Positions 1-8,487 of a stretch of 64,000 nucleotides of DNA are shown piece after piece. The position numbers and the translations under genes are program-made. Numbering within the stretch: position 1 is the first letter of the stretch; each line of letters begins with the position of its first letter. Origin of the DNA: Massilia aquatica. Its GTDB lineage: Bacteria > Pseudomonadota > Gammaproteobacteria > Burkholderiales > Burkholderiaceae_D. Location: the NCBI RefSeq assembly GCF_011682045.1, contig NZ_VVIW01000023.1:1-64000 (forward strand). The letters run 5' to 3'. The notes under the pieces were generated by a model that had not been told where the DNA came from, did not search any database, and saw only the letters and a list, made by a program, of their open reading frames with translations.

Positions 1-27
1 CGGGTTCGAGTCCCGTCCGCTCCGCCA
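1..27 (+). tRNA. 3' end of a tRNA, probably tRNA-Asp (cut by window edge)
   Basis: The first 27 bases match the T arm, acceptor 3' strand and encoded CCA of the complete tRNA-Asp that follows at 53-129. This suggests a tandem duplicate of the same tRNA. The anticodon lies outside the window, so identity is inferred from the identical 3' part only. Confidence 0.8.
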
Positions 28-52
28 ACAACAAAGAAGAAGAAACGATTTA

Positions 53-129
53 GGAGTGGTAGTTCAGTTGGTTAGAATACCGGCCTGTCACGTCGGGGGT
101 CGCGGGTTCGAGTCCCGTCCGCTCCGCCA
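53..129 (+). tRNA. tRNA-Asp (anticodon GTC)
   Basis: A 77-base cloverleaf with encoded CCA. The acceptor stem GGAGTGG pairs with the 3' strand CCGCTCC (one G-T pair). The D loop has AGTTGGTTAGA, the anticodon loop is CTGTCAC with GTC at 87-89, and the T loop is TTCGAGT. The sequence is very close to the well-known bacterial tRNA-Asp. It sits 25 bases after the previous tRNA end, so the two are probably co-transcribed and end at the terminator at 259-284. Confidence 0.97.
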
Positions 130-258
130 GCATATAGCAGTACGATGGTGCAGTCCCTGAACGGGGAGTGCGCCGGGGTTCAGGAGTCGCCATCAGGCAG
201 ATTCCATGGTTCGCACACAAGGCGGCCGGGTCCTGGCAGTCCTGTCAAAAAAAAGAAG

Positions 259-284
259 AGGCGAACGAAAGTTCGCCTTTTTTT
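259..284 (+). terminator. Rho-independent terminator of the tRNA operon
   Basis: An 8-bp stem, AGGCGAAC and GTTCGCCT, closes a GAAA tetraloop and is followed directly by a run of T. It lies between the tRNA-Asp and the start of ppiD, so it most likely ends the tRNA transcript and ppiD needs its own promoter in the A/T-rich stretch at about 285-341. Confidence 0.9.
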
Positions 285-341
285 ATATGTGCGTCTCATT
301 CGCATTCAATCGCAATTTTATTTATCTCGAATTGGCAAACC

Positions 342-2273
342 ATGTTTGAATTTATTCGTAATCACAAACGCTGGATCCAGGTCATGCTCGTGCTGCTGGC
401 CGCCTCGTTCCTGGTCGTCGGTGGCATGGCCACCAACGAAAACACCGACAGTACGGTGGTCGTGGCGAATGTGGACGGCAAGAAGATCACGCAGCCCGAA
501 TGGGAAGAGGCGCAGCGCCAGCAGGTCGACCAGTACCGCGCCATGATGGGTGCGCAGTTCGACCAGAAGCGCTTCGACACCCCTGAATTCAAGCGCGAAA
601 TCCTCGACAACCTGATCGCGCGGCGCGCCGTCGAAGCGGAAATCGACCGCAGCCACCTGACCGTGGGCGACGATGTGCTGATCAACACCATCCAGCAGAA
701 TGATGAATTCAAAACCGCCGGCAAGTTCGATGTCGATGTCTACAAGGCGGCGCTGCTCAACGCGCGCATGACGGCGCCCCAGTACGAGGCCAGCCTGCGC
801 CGCGATTTCGTGCTGCGCCAGCTGACCGGCACCGTGCAGGAAACCGCTTTCCTGCCGCGCACGGTCGCCACGCGCATGTCGAACATCTTCGACGAAGAGC
901 GCGAAGTCCAGGAAATGCTGTTCCCGGCCAGCGAGCAGCAAGCCCAGGTCAAGGTCACCGACGAGATGATCAAGGCCTTCTACGACAAGAACACCGCCTT
1001 GTTCCAGGTGCCGGAAAAGGCGAAGATCGAATACGTCGTGCTCGACGCGGCCGCGGTCGAAGGCATGGTCACCGTCAGCGATGAAGAAGTCGCCAAGTTC
1101 TACGAAACCAACAAGGCGCGCTTCACCACGCCGGAAGAGCGCCAGTACAGCCACATTCAGTTCAAGTTCGCTAAAGACGCGAGCGCGGCCGACAAAGCCG
1201 CCGCCAAGGCCAAGGCCGAGGCTGCTCTGGCCGAGCTGCGCAAGGCGCCTGCCACGTTTGCCGACGTTGCCAAAGCCAAGTCGCAGGACGTGTCGACGGC
1301 CGAGCAGGGCGGCGAACTGGGCCAGGCCGAAAAGGGCAAGATGATCAGCCCGGCCATTGAAACCGCCGTGTTCAAGCTCAAGCAGGGTGACATCAGCGAC
1401 GTGGTCGAATCGGACCAGGGTTACCACATCGTGACCGTCACCAAGCTGGTGCCGCAGACCATCAAGCCGTTCGACGACGTCAAGACGGCGCTGGTGGCGG
1501 AAGTGAAGAAGCCGAAGATGTCGCAGAAGTACACCGACCTGTCGCAAACCTTCACCGAAACCGTGTACGACCAGTCCGCCAGCCTGAAGCCGGTGGCCGA
1601 CAAGCTCAAGCTCAAGATCGAGACGCTCGACAATGTCACGCGCACGCCGAGCCCTGCGCTGGCCCAGTCGCCGCTGAACAATGCCAAGTTCCTGGCCGCG
1701 CTGTTTTCCGATGGCGTGGTCAAGGAAAAGCACAATACCGAAGCGATCGAAGTCAAGCCAGGCATGCTGGTCTCGGCCCGCATCGTGGAATACGCGCCGG
1801 CCGCCAAGCGTCCGCTGGCTGAAGTGCAGGACATCATCCGCATGCGCGTAGCCCAGCAGGAAGCGGCCAGCCTGGCCAAGAAAGCCGGCGAAGCCAAGAT
1901 TGCCGCAGCCAAGGCCAGCGGCGACGCGGCCGGCTTCGGCGCAGCCAAGGTGGTCAGCCGCGCAGCGCCGACGGCGGTCAACCAGGCAGCCCTGCCGGTG
2001 GTCCTGAAGGCCGACGCCAGCAAGCTGCCGGCGTATGTGGGTGTCGACATTCCTGGCGTAGGCTACGGTGTGTACCGCGTCAACAAGGTATCGCAGCCAG
2101 CCAAGGTCGACGAAACGCGCCGCACCGCCGAGCAGAAAGAAATCGCCGAGCGCCTCGGCCAGGTCGAAATGCGCGCTTATGTCGATGCGCTGAAAGAAAA
2201 ATCCAAGGCCAAGGTCATCGTCAAGACCGAGGTTGCCGCAGCCGATGCGAAAGATGCGCCGGCAGTAAAATAA
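342..2273 (+). CDS. ppiD: Peptidylprolyl isomerase PpiD (SurA-N / parvulin, membrane anchored)
   Basis: A 643-residue periplasmic folding factor held in the inner membrane by one N-terminal helix (about residues 12-30, IQVMLVLLAASFLVVGG). PpiD helps newly exported proteins fold near the Sec translocon. After the helix come a SurA-N-like helical region, a parvulin (PpiC) domain at about residues 265-360 with the typical GGELG and GYHIV segments, and a second C-terminal domain. Length fits the family. The frame stays open further upstream, but the ATG at 342 gives the conserved start MFEFIRNHKRWIQ, so I chose it. The gene is followed by a clear terminator. In this bacterial group ppiD often follows tRNA-Asp genes, which supports the call. 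Confidence 0.95.
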   Translation: MFEFIRNHKRWIQVMLVLLAASFLVVGGMATNENTDSTVVVANVDGKKITQPEWEEAQRQQVDQYRAMMGAQFDQKRFDTPEFKREILDNLIARRAVEAEIDRSHLTVGDDVLINTIQQNDEFKTAGKFDVDVYKAALLNARMTAPQYEASLRRDFVLRQLTGTVQETAFLPRTVATRMSNIFDEEREVQEMLFPASEQQAQVKVTDEMIKAFYDKNTALFQVPEKAKIEYVVLDAAAVEGMVTVSDEEVAKFYETNKARFTTPEERQYSHIQFKFAKDASAADKAAAKAKAEAALAELRKAPATFADVAKAKSQDVSTAEQGGELGQAEKGKMISPAIETAVFKLKQGDISDVVESDQGYHIVTVTKLVPQTIKPFDDVKTALVAEVKKPKMSQKYTDLSQTFTETVYDQSASLKPVADKLKLKIETLDNVTRTPSPALAQSPLNNAKFLAALFSDGVVKEKHNTEAIEVKPGMLVSARIVEYAPAAKRPLAEVQDIIRMRVAQQEAASLAKKAGEAKIAAAKASGDAAGFGAAKVVSRAAPTAVNQAALPVVLKADASKLPAYVGVDIPGVGYGVYRVNKVSQPAKVDETRRTAEQKEIAERLGQVEMRAYVDALKEKSKAKVIVKTEVAAADAKDAPAVK

Positions 2274-2292
2274 GCCGCCGCACACTCGGATC

Positions 2293-2326
2293 AAAACCCG
2301 GTCGCTCGCGCTGCCGGGTTTTTTTT
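2293..2326 (+). terminator. Rho-independent terminator after ppiD
   Basis: An AAAACCCGG / CCGGGTTTT stem with a 12-base G/C-rich loop runs into eight T. It starts 20 bases after the ppiD stop, so ppiD is probably monocistronic. Confidence 0.85.
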
Positions 2327-2376
2327 CGCCGCAGCGCAGCGGCGTCTCGCCTGATATCCCAACTTCTCCTGTCGCC

Positions 2377-2715
2377 ATGACCAGCAAACCCGACTCCTTC
2401 GCGTCCGGAGACATTGTTTTCGCCGGTGACCTGGACGCACTCGGCGCGTTGCTTGCCGCGTCGGGCATGCCCAATACCGTTGGCGCATATGCGATCAGGC
2501 TCGACGACTTTCCGACCAGCTTCGAGATTGCCTGGGTCGGCAATGTGTCGCCCGACGCTCCTTACGAGGTCGACTGCTGCGGCTACGGCATGCCGCATGA
2601 AGCGGTCGCCTTCTGGTGCGCGCGGCTGGCTGCCATCCTGCAAGCAAACGGCATCAAGTACGATTTTGCCCATTGCAATGCCGAACATGAGGAACTTGGC
2701 GTCTATACTGCGTAG
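2377..2715 (+). CDS. Small protein of unknown function (112 aa)
   Basis: I do not recognise this family. The product is acidic and soluble-looking, with no signal peptide or membrane segment. It holds a central FEIAWVGNVSPDAPYEVDCCGYGM stretch with adjacent cysteines at about residue 67-68. The C-terminal half looks alpha/beta (FWCARLAAILQANGIKYDF). Codon use and G+C match the core genes. The next gene starts 53 bases downstream, so the two may be co-transcribed. No strong ribosome binding site precedes the ATG. Confidence 0.6.
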   Translation: MTSKPDSFASGDIVFAGDLDALGALLAASGMPNTVGAYAIRLDDFPTSFEIAWVGNVSPDAPYEVDCCGYGMPHEAVAFWCARLAAILQANGIKYDFAHCNAEHEELGVYTA

Positions 2716-2768
2716 AGCCGCGCCAATGGCGCTATCTGACCTTACCAACACATGAACAGGAGATCGAC

Positions 2769-3056
2769 GTGGACAATATGAATGTGCCGCCCGCCCCGGC
2801 GACAGTGGTGATTATCGGGACGCAGGCCTACTCCGTGAACGGCGTCGCACTGGCGGACACCGCCGGCCTGTTCCAGGCCCTGCAGGTGCAGCGTGCCGAA
2901 CGTATCGAGGTGCGCATCGCTCCCGGAACGGGCACCGACTACGAGCGCGTGGGCAAGCTCATCTTTGCGCTGTCGCGCAATGGCTGGAACAGCGAATCGC
3001 CCGACAGCATGCACTGGGCCCTGGAAGCGGCCGGCCCGGCGTCAACGGCGCACTGA
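2769..3056 (+). CDS. Small unknown protein, possibly ExbD/TolR-like fold (95 aa)
   Basis: The GTG start is preceded by AGGAG with a 6-base gap, better than the internal ATG at 2778. The protein has no membrane helix. The run ERIEVRIAPGTGTDYERVGK followed by LIFALSRNGW loosely resembles the periplasmic domain of ExbD/TolR (strand, helix, then a Gly turn). True ExbD has an N-terminal transmembrane helix, absent here, so that link is weak. It follows the 112-residue gene on the same strand. Function unknown. Confidence 0.6.
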   Translation: MDNMNVPPAPATVVIIGTQAYSVNGVALADTAGLFQALQVQRAERIEVRIAPGTGTDYERVGKLIFALSRNGWNSESPDSMHWALEAAGPASTAH

Positions 3057-3179
3057 TCCAAACATCGCCATCAGTGCCGCCAAACTTGCCGAGTCGGGCC
3101 GTTTCACCAATGTCCCGCTGATGGTCAATTGGGACGGCGTGGCGCCAGCTGATCAGCCTGTGGCACGCCGTCCCGGTGC

Positions 3180-5405
3180 TCAGTCGGGCGCCAGCACGAA
3201 AGCCCGCGCCGCGCTGCTGTCGTAGCCGCTCAGGCGCGACCAGCCGTCGGTCCCGCTGTGCGCCACGTACAGCTGCTCGGTAAAGCCCGCCAGGCTGCAA
3301 GCGTCGAGCAGGCTGCCCACCGTTGGTGGCGGAGCGGCCGGTGGCGACGCCGGTATCGCCCCGGGCATGCCGGCGGCGCTGGCGGCCGCCGTCGCCGCCA
3401 GGCTGTACTCCGGCGGCCACACCGCGCCGCGCTGCACATAGAAGCTGTAGCTGGCAAAGCGATTCAGTTGCAGCGCCAGGAAAGGCACCGCCACCGCCTG
3501 GCCCGACGCACCGTAATGCATCACCCCGCACTGATCGGCGGCCGTGCTGCCGCCCACGGCCGGGGCGTCGATGCGGGCGAAGGCGGGGTTGTTGTCAACC
3601 CGCACCGTCAACACCATGCGGTTGAGCGCCGCATCGACCAGCCCCAGCAGTGCCGCATCCTGGGTCTGGATCGTGCCGCTCAGGGTGTCGGTGGCCGGCA
3701 CGCGCCATTTGATGCCCAACGCCTCCGGGTCGACCAGCGCGCCGGCAGTGTTGAACAGCTCGACCTTGATCTGCCACAGGCCGCCCTGGTCCGGCCCCGT
3801 CGCCACCCCGTTGAGGTCGAACGGAACGCCGGGCGCGACCGCCGTGGTGGGAATCACCGCGTTCTGCGTATCGAGCACGGCGTTCGGGATCGACCACTGG
3901 CCGGTTGGCGGCAGTGCCGGCGCAATTTCGTACAGATGCGCGCTGCTGCCGACCGTGCGCGGCCCCAGCGCGTACTGTTCGAGGATCAGGTCGCCGCCGA
4001 CTTCGCGCGTGTAGTGGCGGTTGATCGCCTCCACGCTGGGGCGCCAGGACGATTCGTCCTCGCTGGCGCGCTTGTACGATACGCGGTAGAAGGCCACGCC
4101 CAGGTCGTTGCGCAGGGAACTGTCGAACTCGAGGCGGGGGCGCAGCGACCCGCCCCAGGGCGCAGTGCCGTCGAGCAGGCCGCGCTGGGCCGGATCGAAA
4201 CCGGCGCTGCCGATCCGGGTGCTGTCGTTGGCGCCGTGGATGCGCCACACCGAGGTATTGCCGATGGCCATGAACAAGACCCAGTTGTTGGGCGCCACCA
4301 CCGGCGGGCAGGGCGGGCAGGCGCGCGCCAGCGGGTGGCTGGTGACGAGCGTGACTTCCGAGCCGCAGGCATAGTTCCACCAGGTATGGCACAGCACCGG
4401 TTTGGGTTCGTAGATGGTGACCGAAAAGCCCGGCCAGATGCGCTGGCGCGCGATGAAGTACAGATCGGGCTGGTCGAAGTTAAAGATCGAGCGCCAGATC
4501 ACGGCGCGGAAGTGGCCGCACTCGTCGGTGGTCACGGTCGCGATCCTGGTTTTGCGCACCGCGAACGGGAACAGCCAGCAAAACAATGGGCGCAGCAGAT
4601 CGAGGTGGGTCAGCACGGCGCGTTCGAAGACTGGGCGGGGCGCGCGCGCGGCCAGCACCAGGTCGGCCGGCAGGGTCAGCGCGCTCAGGGCATGGTTTTG
4701 GTCGATGGCGAGCGGCTCGGCGTGCTGAAACGCGTCCGCTTGCAGCCGGCGTGGCGGCAGCGGCTGCGGGTTCAGGGCCACGCTCAGCAGCGGATCGTCC
4801 AGTTCGGTGGCCAGGAAGGGCTCGGGAGAATTTGACGTATTCGGCGCAATTGGCAGCCGCAGCGGCGGCCACGGGCCGTCGACGATGTCGCGCAGGCGGT
4901 CGATGTCGAGCTGGGGCAGGGCGGCGATGATGAGCGGCCACGGGTCGACTTCGTAGACCTCGACGCTGGCATGGCATACCGGCAGGTTCAGCACGATACC
5001 GCCCGAGACGACGCGCTTGAGCAGCGTGCCGTTGACCACGCACAGGCGCCCGATCCAGCGGCGCCAGCGTTCCGGGCCTAGCTCGAACAGCACCGGCTCC
5101 ACCCGCTCCGTGCCCGGGCGCAGCGCGACATGCCGGTCGACTCCGCCGCGCCGCAGCAGTTCGCCAACGTCCAGCGCGTCCTTCTCCAGTTCGGAGCCCA
5201 GCACGATACGCACCAGTTGTCCTTCCGCGCCGACCGGGACGGTGAGGCGCGCGCGGCCTTCCTTGTCGAGCGGCTGCGTGTCGAGCAGGGTCCCGCCCTG
5301 GCTGAACGCATAAGCGACGATGGTGGGAAGGTCGTCCGGGCGCTCGGCGATGCTGGCCTGGACTTCCAGCGTGACGCTGCGCTCTTGGGCTTGTTTCGAT
5401 GACAT
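3180..5405 (-). CDS. Large protein of unknown function with an NPQPLPPR motif (741 aa)
   Basis: The ATG is preceded by AAGGAG at good spacing. The first 110 residues look like a beta-sandwich or carboxypeptidase-regulatory-like domain (TLEVQASIAERPDDLP, then DKEGRARLTVPVG). A second such stretch lies near residues 290-320 (IATVTTDECGHFRAVIW). Between them is ALNPQPLPPRR, a proline motif. The rest is mixed beta with many Trp and Pro residues and a cysteine cluster (ACPPCPP). No signal peptide or membrane helix is visible. Composition matches the core genome. It is a lone minus-strand gene between plus-strand genes. I cannot name a function. Confidence 0.75.
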   Translation of the reverse strand: MSSKQAQERSVTLEVQASIAERPDDLPTIVAYAFSQGGTLLDTQPLDKEGRARLTVPVGAEGQLVRIVLGSELEKDALDVGELLRRGGVDRHVALRPGTERVEPVLFELGPERWRRWIGRLCVVNGTLLKRVVSGGIVLNLPVCHASVEVYEVDPWPLIIAALPQLDIDRLRDIVDGPWPPLRLPIAPNTSNSPEPFLATELDDPLLSVALNPQPLPPRRLQADAFQHAEPLAIDQNHALSALTLPADLVLAARAPRPVFERAVLTHLDLLRPLFCWLFPFAVRKTRIATVTTDECGHFRAVIWRSIFNFDQPDLYFIARQRIWPGFSVTIYEPKPVLCHTWWNYACGSEVTLVTSHPLARACPPCPPVVAPNNWVLFMAIGNTSVWRIHGANDSTRIGSAGFDPAQRGLLDGTAPWGGSLRPRLEFDSSLRNDLGVAFYRVSYKRASEDESSWRPSVEAINRHYTREVGGDLILEQYALGPRTVGSSAHLYEIAPALPPTGQWSIPNAVLDTQNAVIPTTAVAPGVPFDLNGVATGPDQGGLWQIKVELFNTAGALVDPEALGIKWRVPATDTLSGTIQTQDAALLGLVDAALNRMVLTVRVDNNPAFARIDAPAVGGSTAADQCGVMHYGASGQAVAVPFLALQLNRFASYSFYVQRGAVWPPEYSLAATAAASAAGMPGAIPASPPAAPPPTVGSLLDACSLAGFTEQLYVAHSGTDGWSRLSGYDSSAARAFVLAPD

Positions 5406-5593
5406 TTCGGCTCCTTTGTTGTTGGTATGAGCTTGAAAAGTAGACCTGCCGCAAAGCGGACGCTAGCGGCGATGTCATGAAAACCATGATTAATAACTAC
5501 AGATCTGATAGGTCAGGCTGGCCGCAGGGGCGTCGCGCTGTGGCAAAATGCGCCACTGGCTACGCAGGGTAGCCCGCCGGATTGAGGAAACAG

Positions 5594-6328
5594 ATGCAAA
5601 AGATGATGACGGAACTGAACCGTTTGTACCTTCCCGCGGGCGCCTTGTCGCTGGAACTGCTCGCACAGCGCCGCGCGGGGCACAGCGCACTTGCCATCGA
5701 GCTGGCCGAAGGCGGCATGACGCGTGCGCTGGTGATTCCGTTTCGCAAGATGCCGGGTGCGGGGGAGGCGCAGCACTGGGAGCAGCTGTGCACGCTGGCG
5801 AATGGCGTGCAGGCCGAACTCGGCTTTCCCGCGCCGGCGGTGAGCATTTCCGGGTCGGATGGCTATTACTTGTGGATGTCGCTGGAAACGCCGACGCCGA
5901 TCGCGCAGGTGCGCGCTTTCCTGGAGCTGATCCGCAAGGCCTACGTGCCGGCGATGGCGCCGTTTGCCGATGCGGCCGGCGCGGCGGTGGAATTGCCGCC
6001 GTGCCTGGACCCGCGCACCGGCAAGTGGGCCGCGTTCATCGACGCCGGCCTGGGCGCCGCGTTCGCCGACGAATCGGGGCTGGAGATGGCCCCGCCGCTG
6101 GGCGCCCAGGCGGCCTTGCTGGAGCGTCTGGAACGCATCAGCGCAAAGCAGTTCCAGCAGGCGCTGGAGGTGCTAGGGGCCACCCATGGTGCACCGGTGG
6201 CTGGCGCCACGCCTGCCGCCGCGAGCGCGCCGGATGGCTTGCTGCTGCGCGACGCGACCCTGGAAGATATCGTGCGCTTCCTGCATGCGAAAAACATCGA
6301 GCCGACATTTCGGCATCTGATCTCTTGA
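5594..6328 (+). CDS. Unknown soluble protein (244 aa)
   Basis: The ATG at 5594 has GAGGA six bases upstream; the frame extends to a TTG at 5582 that overlaps this site, so I chose the ATG. The protein begins MQKMMTELNRLYLPAG. It has a segment VSISGSDGYYLWMSLETPTP that recalls the catalytic strand region of archaeo-eukaryotic primase-like proteins (SGS/DGxHLW), but I see no convincing second motif. The C-terminal 50 residues (LLRDATLEDIVRFLHAKNIE) look like a small separate helical domain after an Ala/Pro-rich linker. No membrane segment. Function unknown. Confidence 0.65.
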   Translation: MQKMMTELNRLYLPAGALSLELLAQRRAGHSALAIELAEGGMTRALVIPFRKMPGAGEAQHWEQLCTLANGVQAELGFPAPAVSISGSDGYYLWMSLETPTPIAQVRAFLELIRKAYVPAMAPFADAAGAAVELPPCLDPRTGKWAAFIDAGLGAAFADESGLEMAPPLGAQAALLERLERISAKQFQQALEVLGATHGAPVAGATPAAASAPDGLLLRDATLEDIVRFLHAKNIEPTFRHLIS

Positions 6329-6350
6329 ACTCTCGCATAGTGAGTCAATA

Positions 6351-7259
6351 ATGGCGCATTCACGACAGTTAGAGCGTACCCGGCCGAGGAACACATTGCT
6401 GCAATTGTGGGGATTCGCCGTCATGACGGTGGTAGGGAGCGCCGCGGCAGGGGAGATGCGTCACCAGGTTTTTCAGACGCAAAATACATTCTTGGCTCCT
6501 GAAATCAATATTGTTCTGTATAACGATAAGGATTATTCAAGAAAATTCATCGTGGATTTTGGCGACAATGACGTAAAAAGCCCGGCCGCACACCGCCACT
6601 CGTGCCTGTCACGCAGGCCTGTCGCGGTGATGAATGGCCCGCCGTTTGATCAATGGGATCCTTCCGCAAGACCGCGCCCGTATGGCGCTTTTGAACGCTC
6701 GACCAGCATGGCGATGATTCCTGCCAAATCTTTTGCACACCGATATTATCCAGTCGGCTTCTTTGCGCGAATGCCGTGCGAAATCACGCTGACCATCACG
6801 GATCAGGCCGACGGTCAAAAAATCGCGAGCCGGATTGTCGTGACCAAACCTTCACAGGATGAGGACGTCGAGCCGGATAATGTATCGGTAACAGCGACAG
6901 CGGAATCGCTGGACGAGGACAAACTCCGACTAGTCACGATTCTGGTCAAAAACAACGCGGCAAAACCGGTCGCTTTCAGGTTGGTGCGGAAAGTGCTGCT
7001 TGACTGTGATGCTGATATCAGCGATTTCTTGGTCAAGGAGGGGATGGAAGGCAGCTTTGTGCGGATCGAAGAGCATTCCTATGCAGCGGTGCTCACTGCG
7101 GTCACTATGCGGTCCGGATCTGTTTCGAAGGACTGCCGCTTATCGGCCGAGTTTCAGGCGCTAGAGCAGTTGTCCCGGCGCCACCCTTTGCGCCAAGTGA
7201 CGGTTCCGCTATCGGCAATAGCTCAAGATCATCGCGCGGCGCCGCGTGTGGCCAAATAA
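6351..7259 (+). CDS. Exported protein of unknown function, paralogue of the gene at 7603
   Basis: A 302-residue product with a long N region and a hydrophobic stretch LLQLWGFAVMTVVGSAAAG, consistent with a signal peptide cleaved near residue 34. The mature part begins with HQVFQTQNTFLAPEINIVLY. The second gene at 7603 shares this pattern, plus HR-Y/SIPVGFF--PCEI, FRLVRK-LLDC-ADI and GMEGS-V-I---SYA blocks, so the two are duplicates across their length. Both look mainly beta. Base composition is lower in G+C than the flanking genes. It starts 22 bases after the previous gene with only a weak ribosome binding site. Role unknown. Confidence 0.65.
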   Translation: MAHSRQLERTRPRNTLLQLWGFAVMTVVGSAAAGEMRHQVFQTQNTFLAPEINIVLYNDKDYSRKFIVDFGDNDVKSPAAHRHSCLSRRPVAVMNGPPFDQWDPSARPRPYGAFERSTSMAMIPAKSFAHRYYPVGFFARMPCEITLTITDQADGQKIASRIVVTKPSQDEDVEPDNVSVTATAESLDEDKLRLVTILVKNNAAKPVAFRLVRKVLLDCDADISDFLVKEGMEGSFVRIEEHSYAAVLTAVTMRSGSVSKDCRLSAEFQALEQLSRRHPLRQVTVPLSAIAQDHRAAPRVAK

Positions 7260-7283
7260 TGCGGCCTCCGACACGACTCTCAT

Positions 7284-7598
7284 GTGGACGTCCACAACGA
7301 TATCGTTGTCGTCAATACTAAGGTTGCCTCGGCAGTGCAGCCTTCGCCCGGAGATTGGGCAAGTGGATTTGGGCACGAGTTGTTGCATGAGTGGCAATGG
7401 GAGTCTCAGCAAATGCGCGATATAGCCAAGCCAGAAGTCGATGCCTATCAATGGCAGATTGAGAACAAGGGGAAATTTGGGGAGCAAAAGGTGTTTTCTG
7501 ATGATGCACTGAAAAAATCGCTTGATAACTATAAAAAGGGGAAGCACCCTAGCGTTGTGCCTAGTAATCGAACGCATCCACCAACTGGGAAGAAATAA
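7284..7598 (+). CDS. Short frame with an HExxH zinc-protease-like motif, probably a gene fragment (104 aa)
   Basis: The frame opens 24 bases after, and in the same phase as, the stop of the previous gene. It contains GHELLHEWQWESQQMRD followed by PEVDAY, that is HExxH with a downstream Glu, as in zincin metallopeptidases. No N-terminal domain, signal peptide or clear ribosome binding site is present (GTG start). The Lys-rich tail ending in THPPTGKK resembles the end of a toxin domain. It may be the surviving C-terminal part of a larger exported effector, or a small gene. Confidence in translation is limited. Confidence 0.4.
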   Translation: MDVHNDIVVVNTKVASAVQPSPGDWASGFGHELLHEWQWESQQMRDIAKPEVDAYQWQIENKGKFGEQKVFSDDALKKSLDNYKKGKHPSVVPSNRTHPPTGKK

Positions 7599-7602
7599 GA
7601 AG

Positions 7603-8478
7603 GTGAATAATTCTTTATTGCTTGTTCCGCTCTTTCTATTCTGTGCGGCACCTGCGGTAGCAGAGGCGCAAACTCGTCATCTGGTTTTTCAGTCGAATGC
7701 GACCTTCCTGGCGCCGGAAGTCAATGTCGTATTGTTTAACGACAAAGCCTACCCCGTATCCGTCGCGCTGGACTTCGGAACCAGGGGCGCCGATCTGGAC
7801 TTGCTGACGGATCGGACATGTTACTCACGCAATCGTGCCGTGCAGTTTGCCGGAACGCGTTTTGAAATTTTTTTTGATAAAGATGGAGTGAAACGCCCCA
7901 AGCTGTTTGAAGCGCAATCGACAATCGCCGTCATTCCGCCCGGCGGCTTTGCCCATCGATCTATTCCCGTGGGTTTCTTTTCATCGCTCCCATGCGAAAT
8001 TTTATACACGTTGAGGGATCTGCCTGGTGATCGCCGCGTGACGCGTCAGTTCATGGTCAAACCAACTACGGATGCCCATGTGCAGAATGCCCTCGATGTG
8101 AGCGTTGATTCAAGCGTCGAAAATTTTTCGGATAAAAGGCTGATTTTTATAACGCTCTTGTTTAAGAATAGCGCTAACAAGCCCGCGCGATTCAAACTGG
8201 TGCGCAAGACCATGCTTGGATGTGCGGCTGATATCCGGGATGGCATGGTACGACAGGGCATGGAGGGCAGCACCGTCGAGATTGATCCGGTCTCGTATGC
8301 GGCGACAAAAACCGTCATCGAACTTCGTAAGCGCGCCAGCGCGGCGAATTGCCGTTTGATGGTTGAATTCTCGGCGATGGACGGAACGGCCCTTCCTGAG
8401 CACCTGCGGAAAATCACTGTGCCGATGAAGCGGCGTGGCGAGTTCAAGTTCTGGCCGAGCGTGATGTTGCATCAATAA
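7603..8478 (+). CDS. Exported protein of unknown function, paralogue of the gene at 6351
   Basis: The GTG at 7603 starts a clean signal peptide, VNNSLLLVPLFLFCAAPAVAEA, then the mature QTRHLVFQSNATFLAPEVN. The open frame reaches back to 7522, but that would put a non-signal leader in front, so I chose 7603 (291 aa). Shared blocks with the 6351 product are listed there; two conserved cysteines (PCEI and the LGCAADI block) may pair in the periplasm. It starts four bases after the HExxH frame, so the three could be one transcript. Function unknown; an immunity or binding role is only a guess. Confidence 0.65.
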   Translation: MNNSLLLVPLFLFCAAPAVAEAQTRHLVFQSNATFLAPEVNVVLFNDKAYPVSVALDFGTRGADLDLLTDRTCYSRNRAVQFAGTRFEIFFDKDGVKRPKLFEAQSTIAVIPPGGFAHRSIPVGFFSSLPCEILYTLRDLPGDRRVTRQFMVKPTTDAHVQNALDVSVDSSVENFSDKRLIFITLLFKNSANKPARFKLVRKTMLGCAADIRDGMVRQGMEGSTVEIDPVSYAATKTVIELRKRASAANCRLMVEFSAMDGTALPEHLRKITVPMKRRGEFKFWPSVMLHQ

Positions 8479-8487
8479 GTGTGCTGG

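Noticed and set aside
318-2543. A 741-codon open frame opposite ppiD
   Set aside because: It spans ppiD, its terminator and part of the next gene, and has shadow-type composition.
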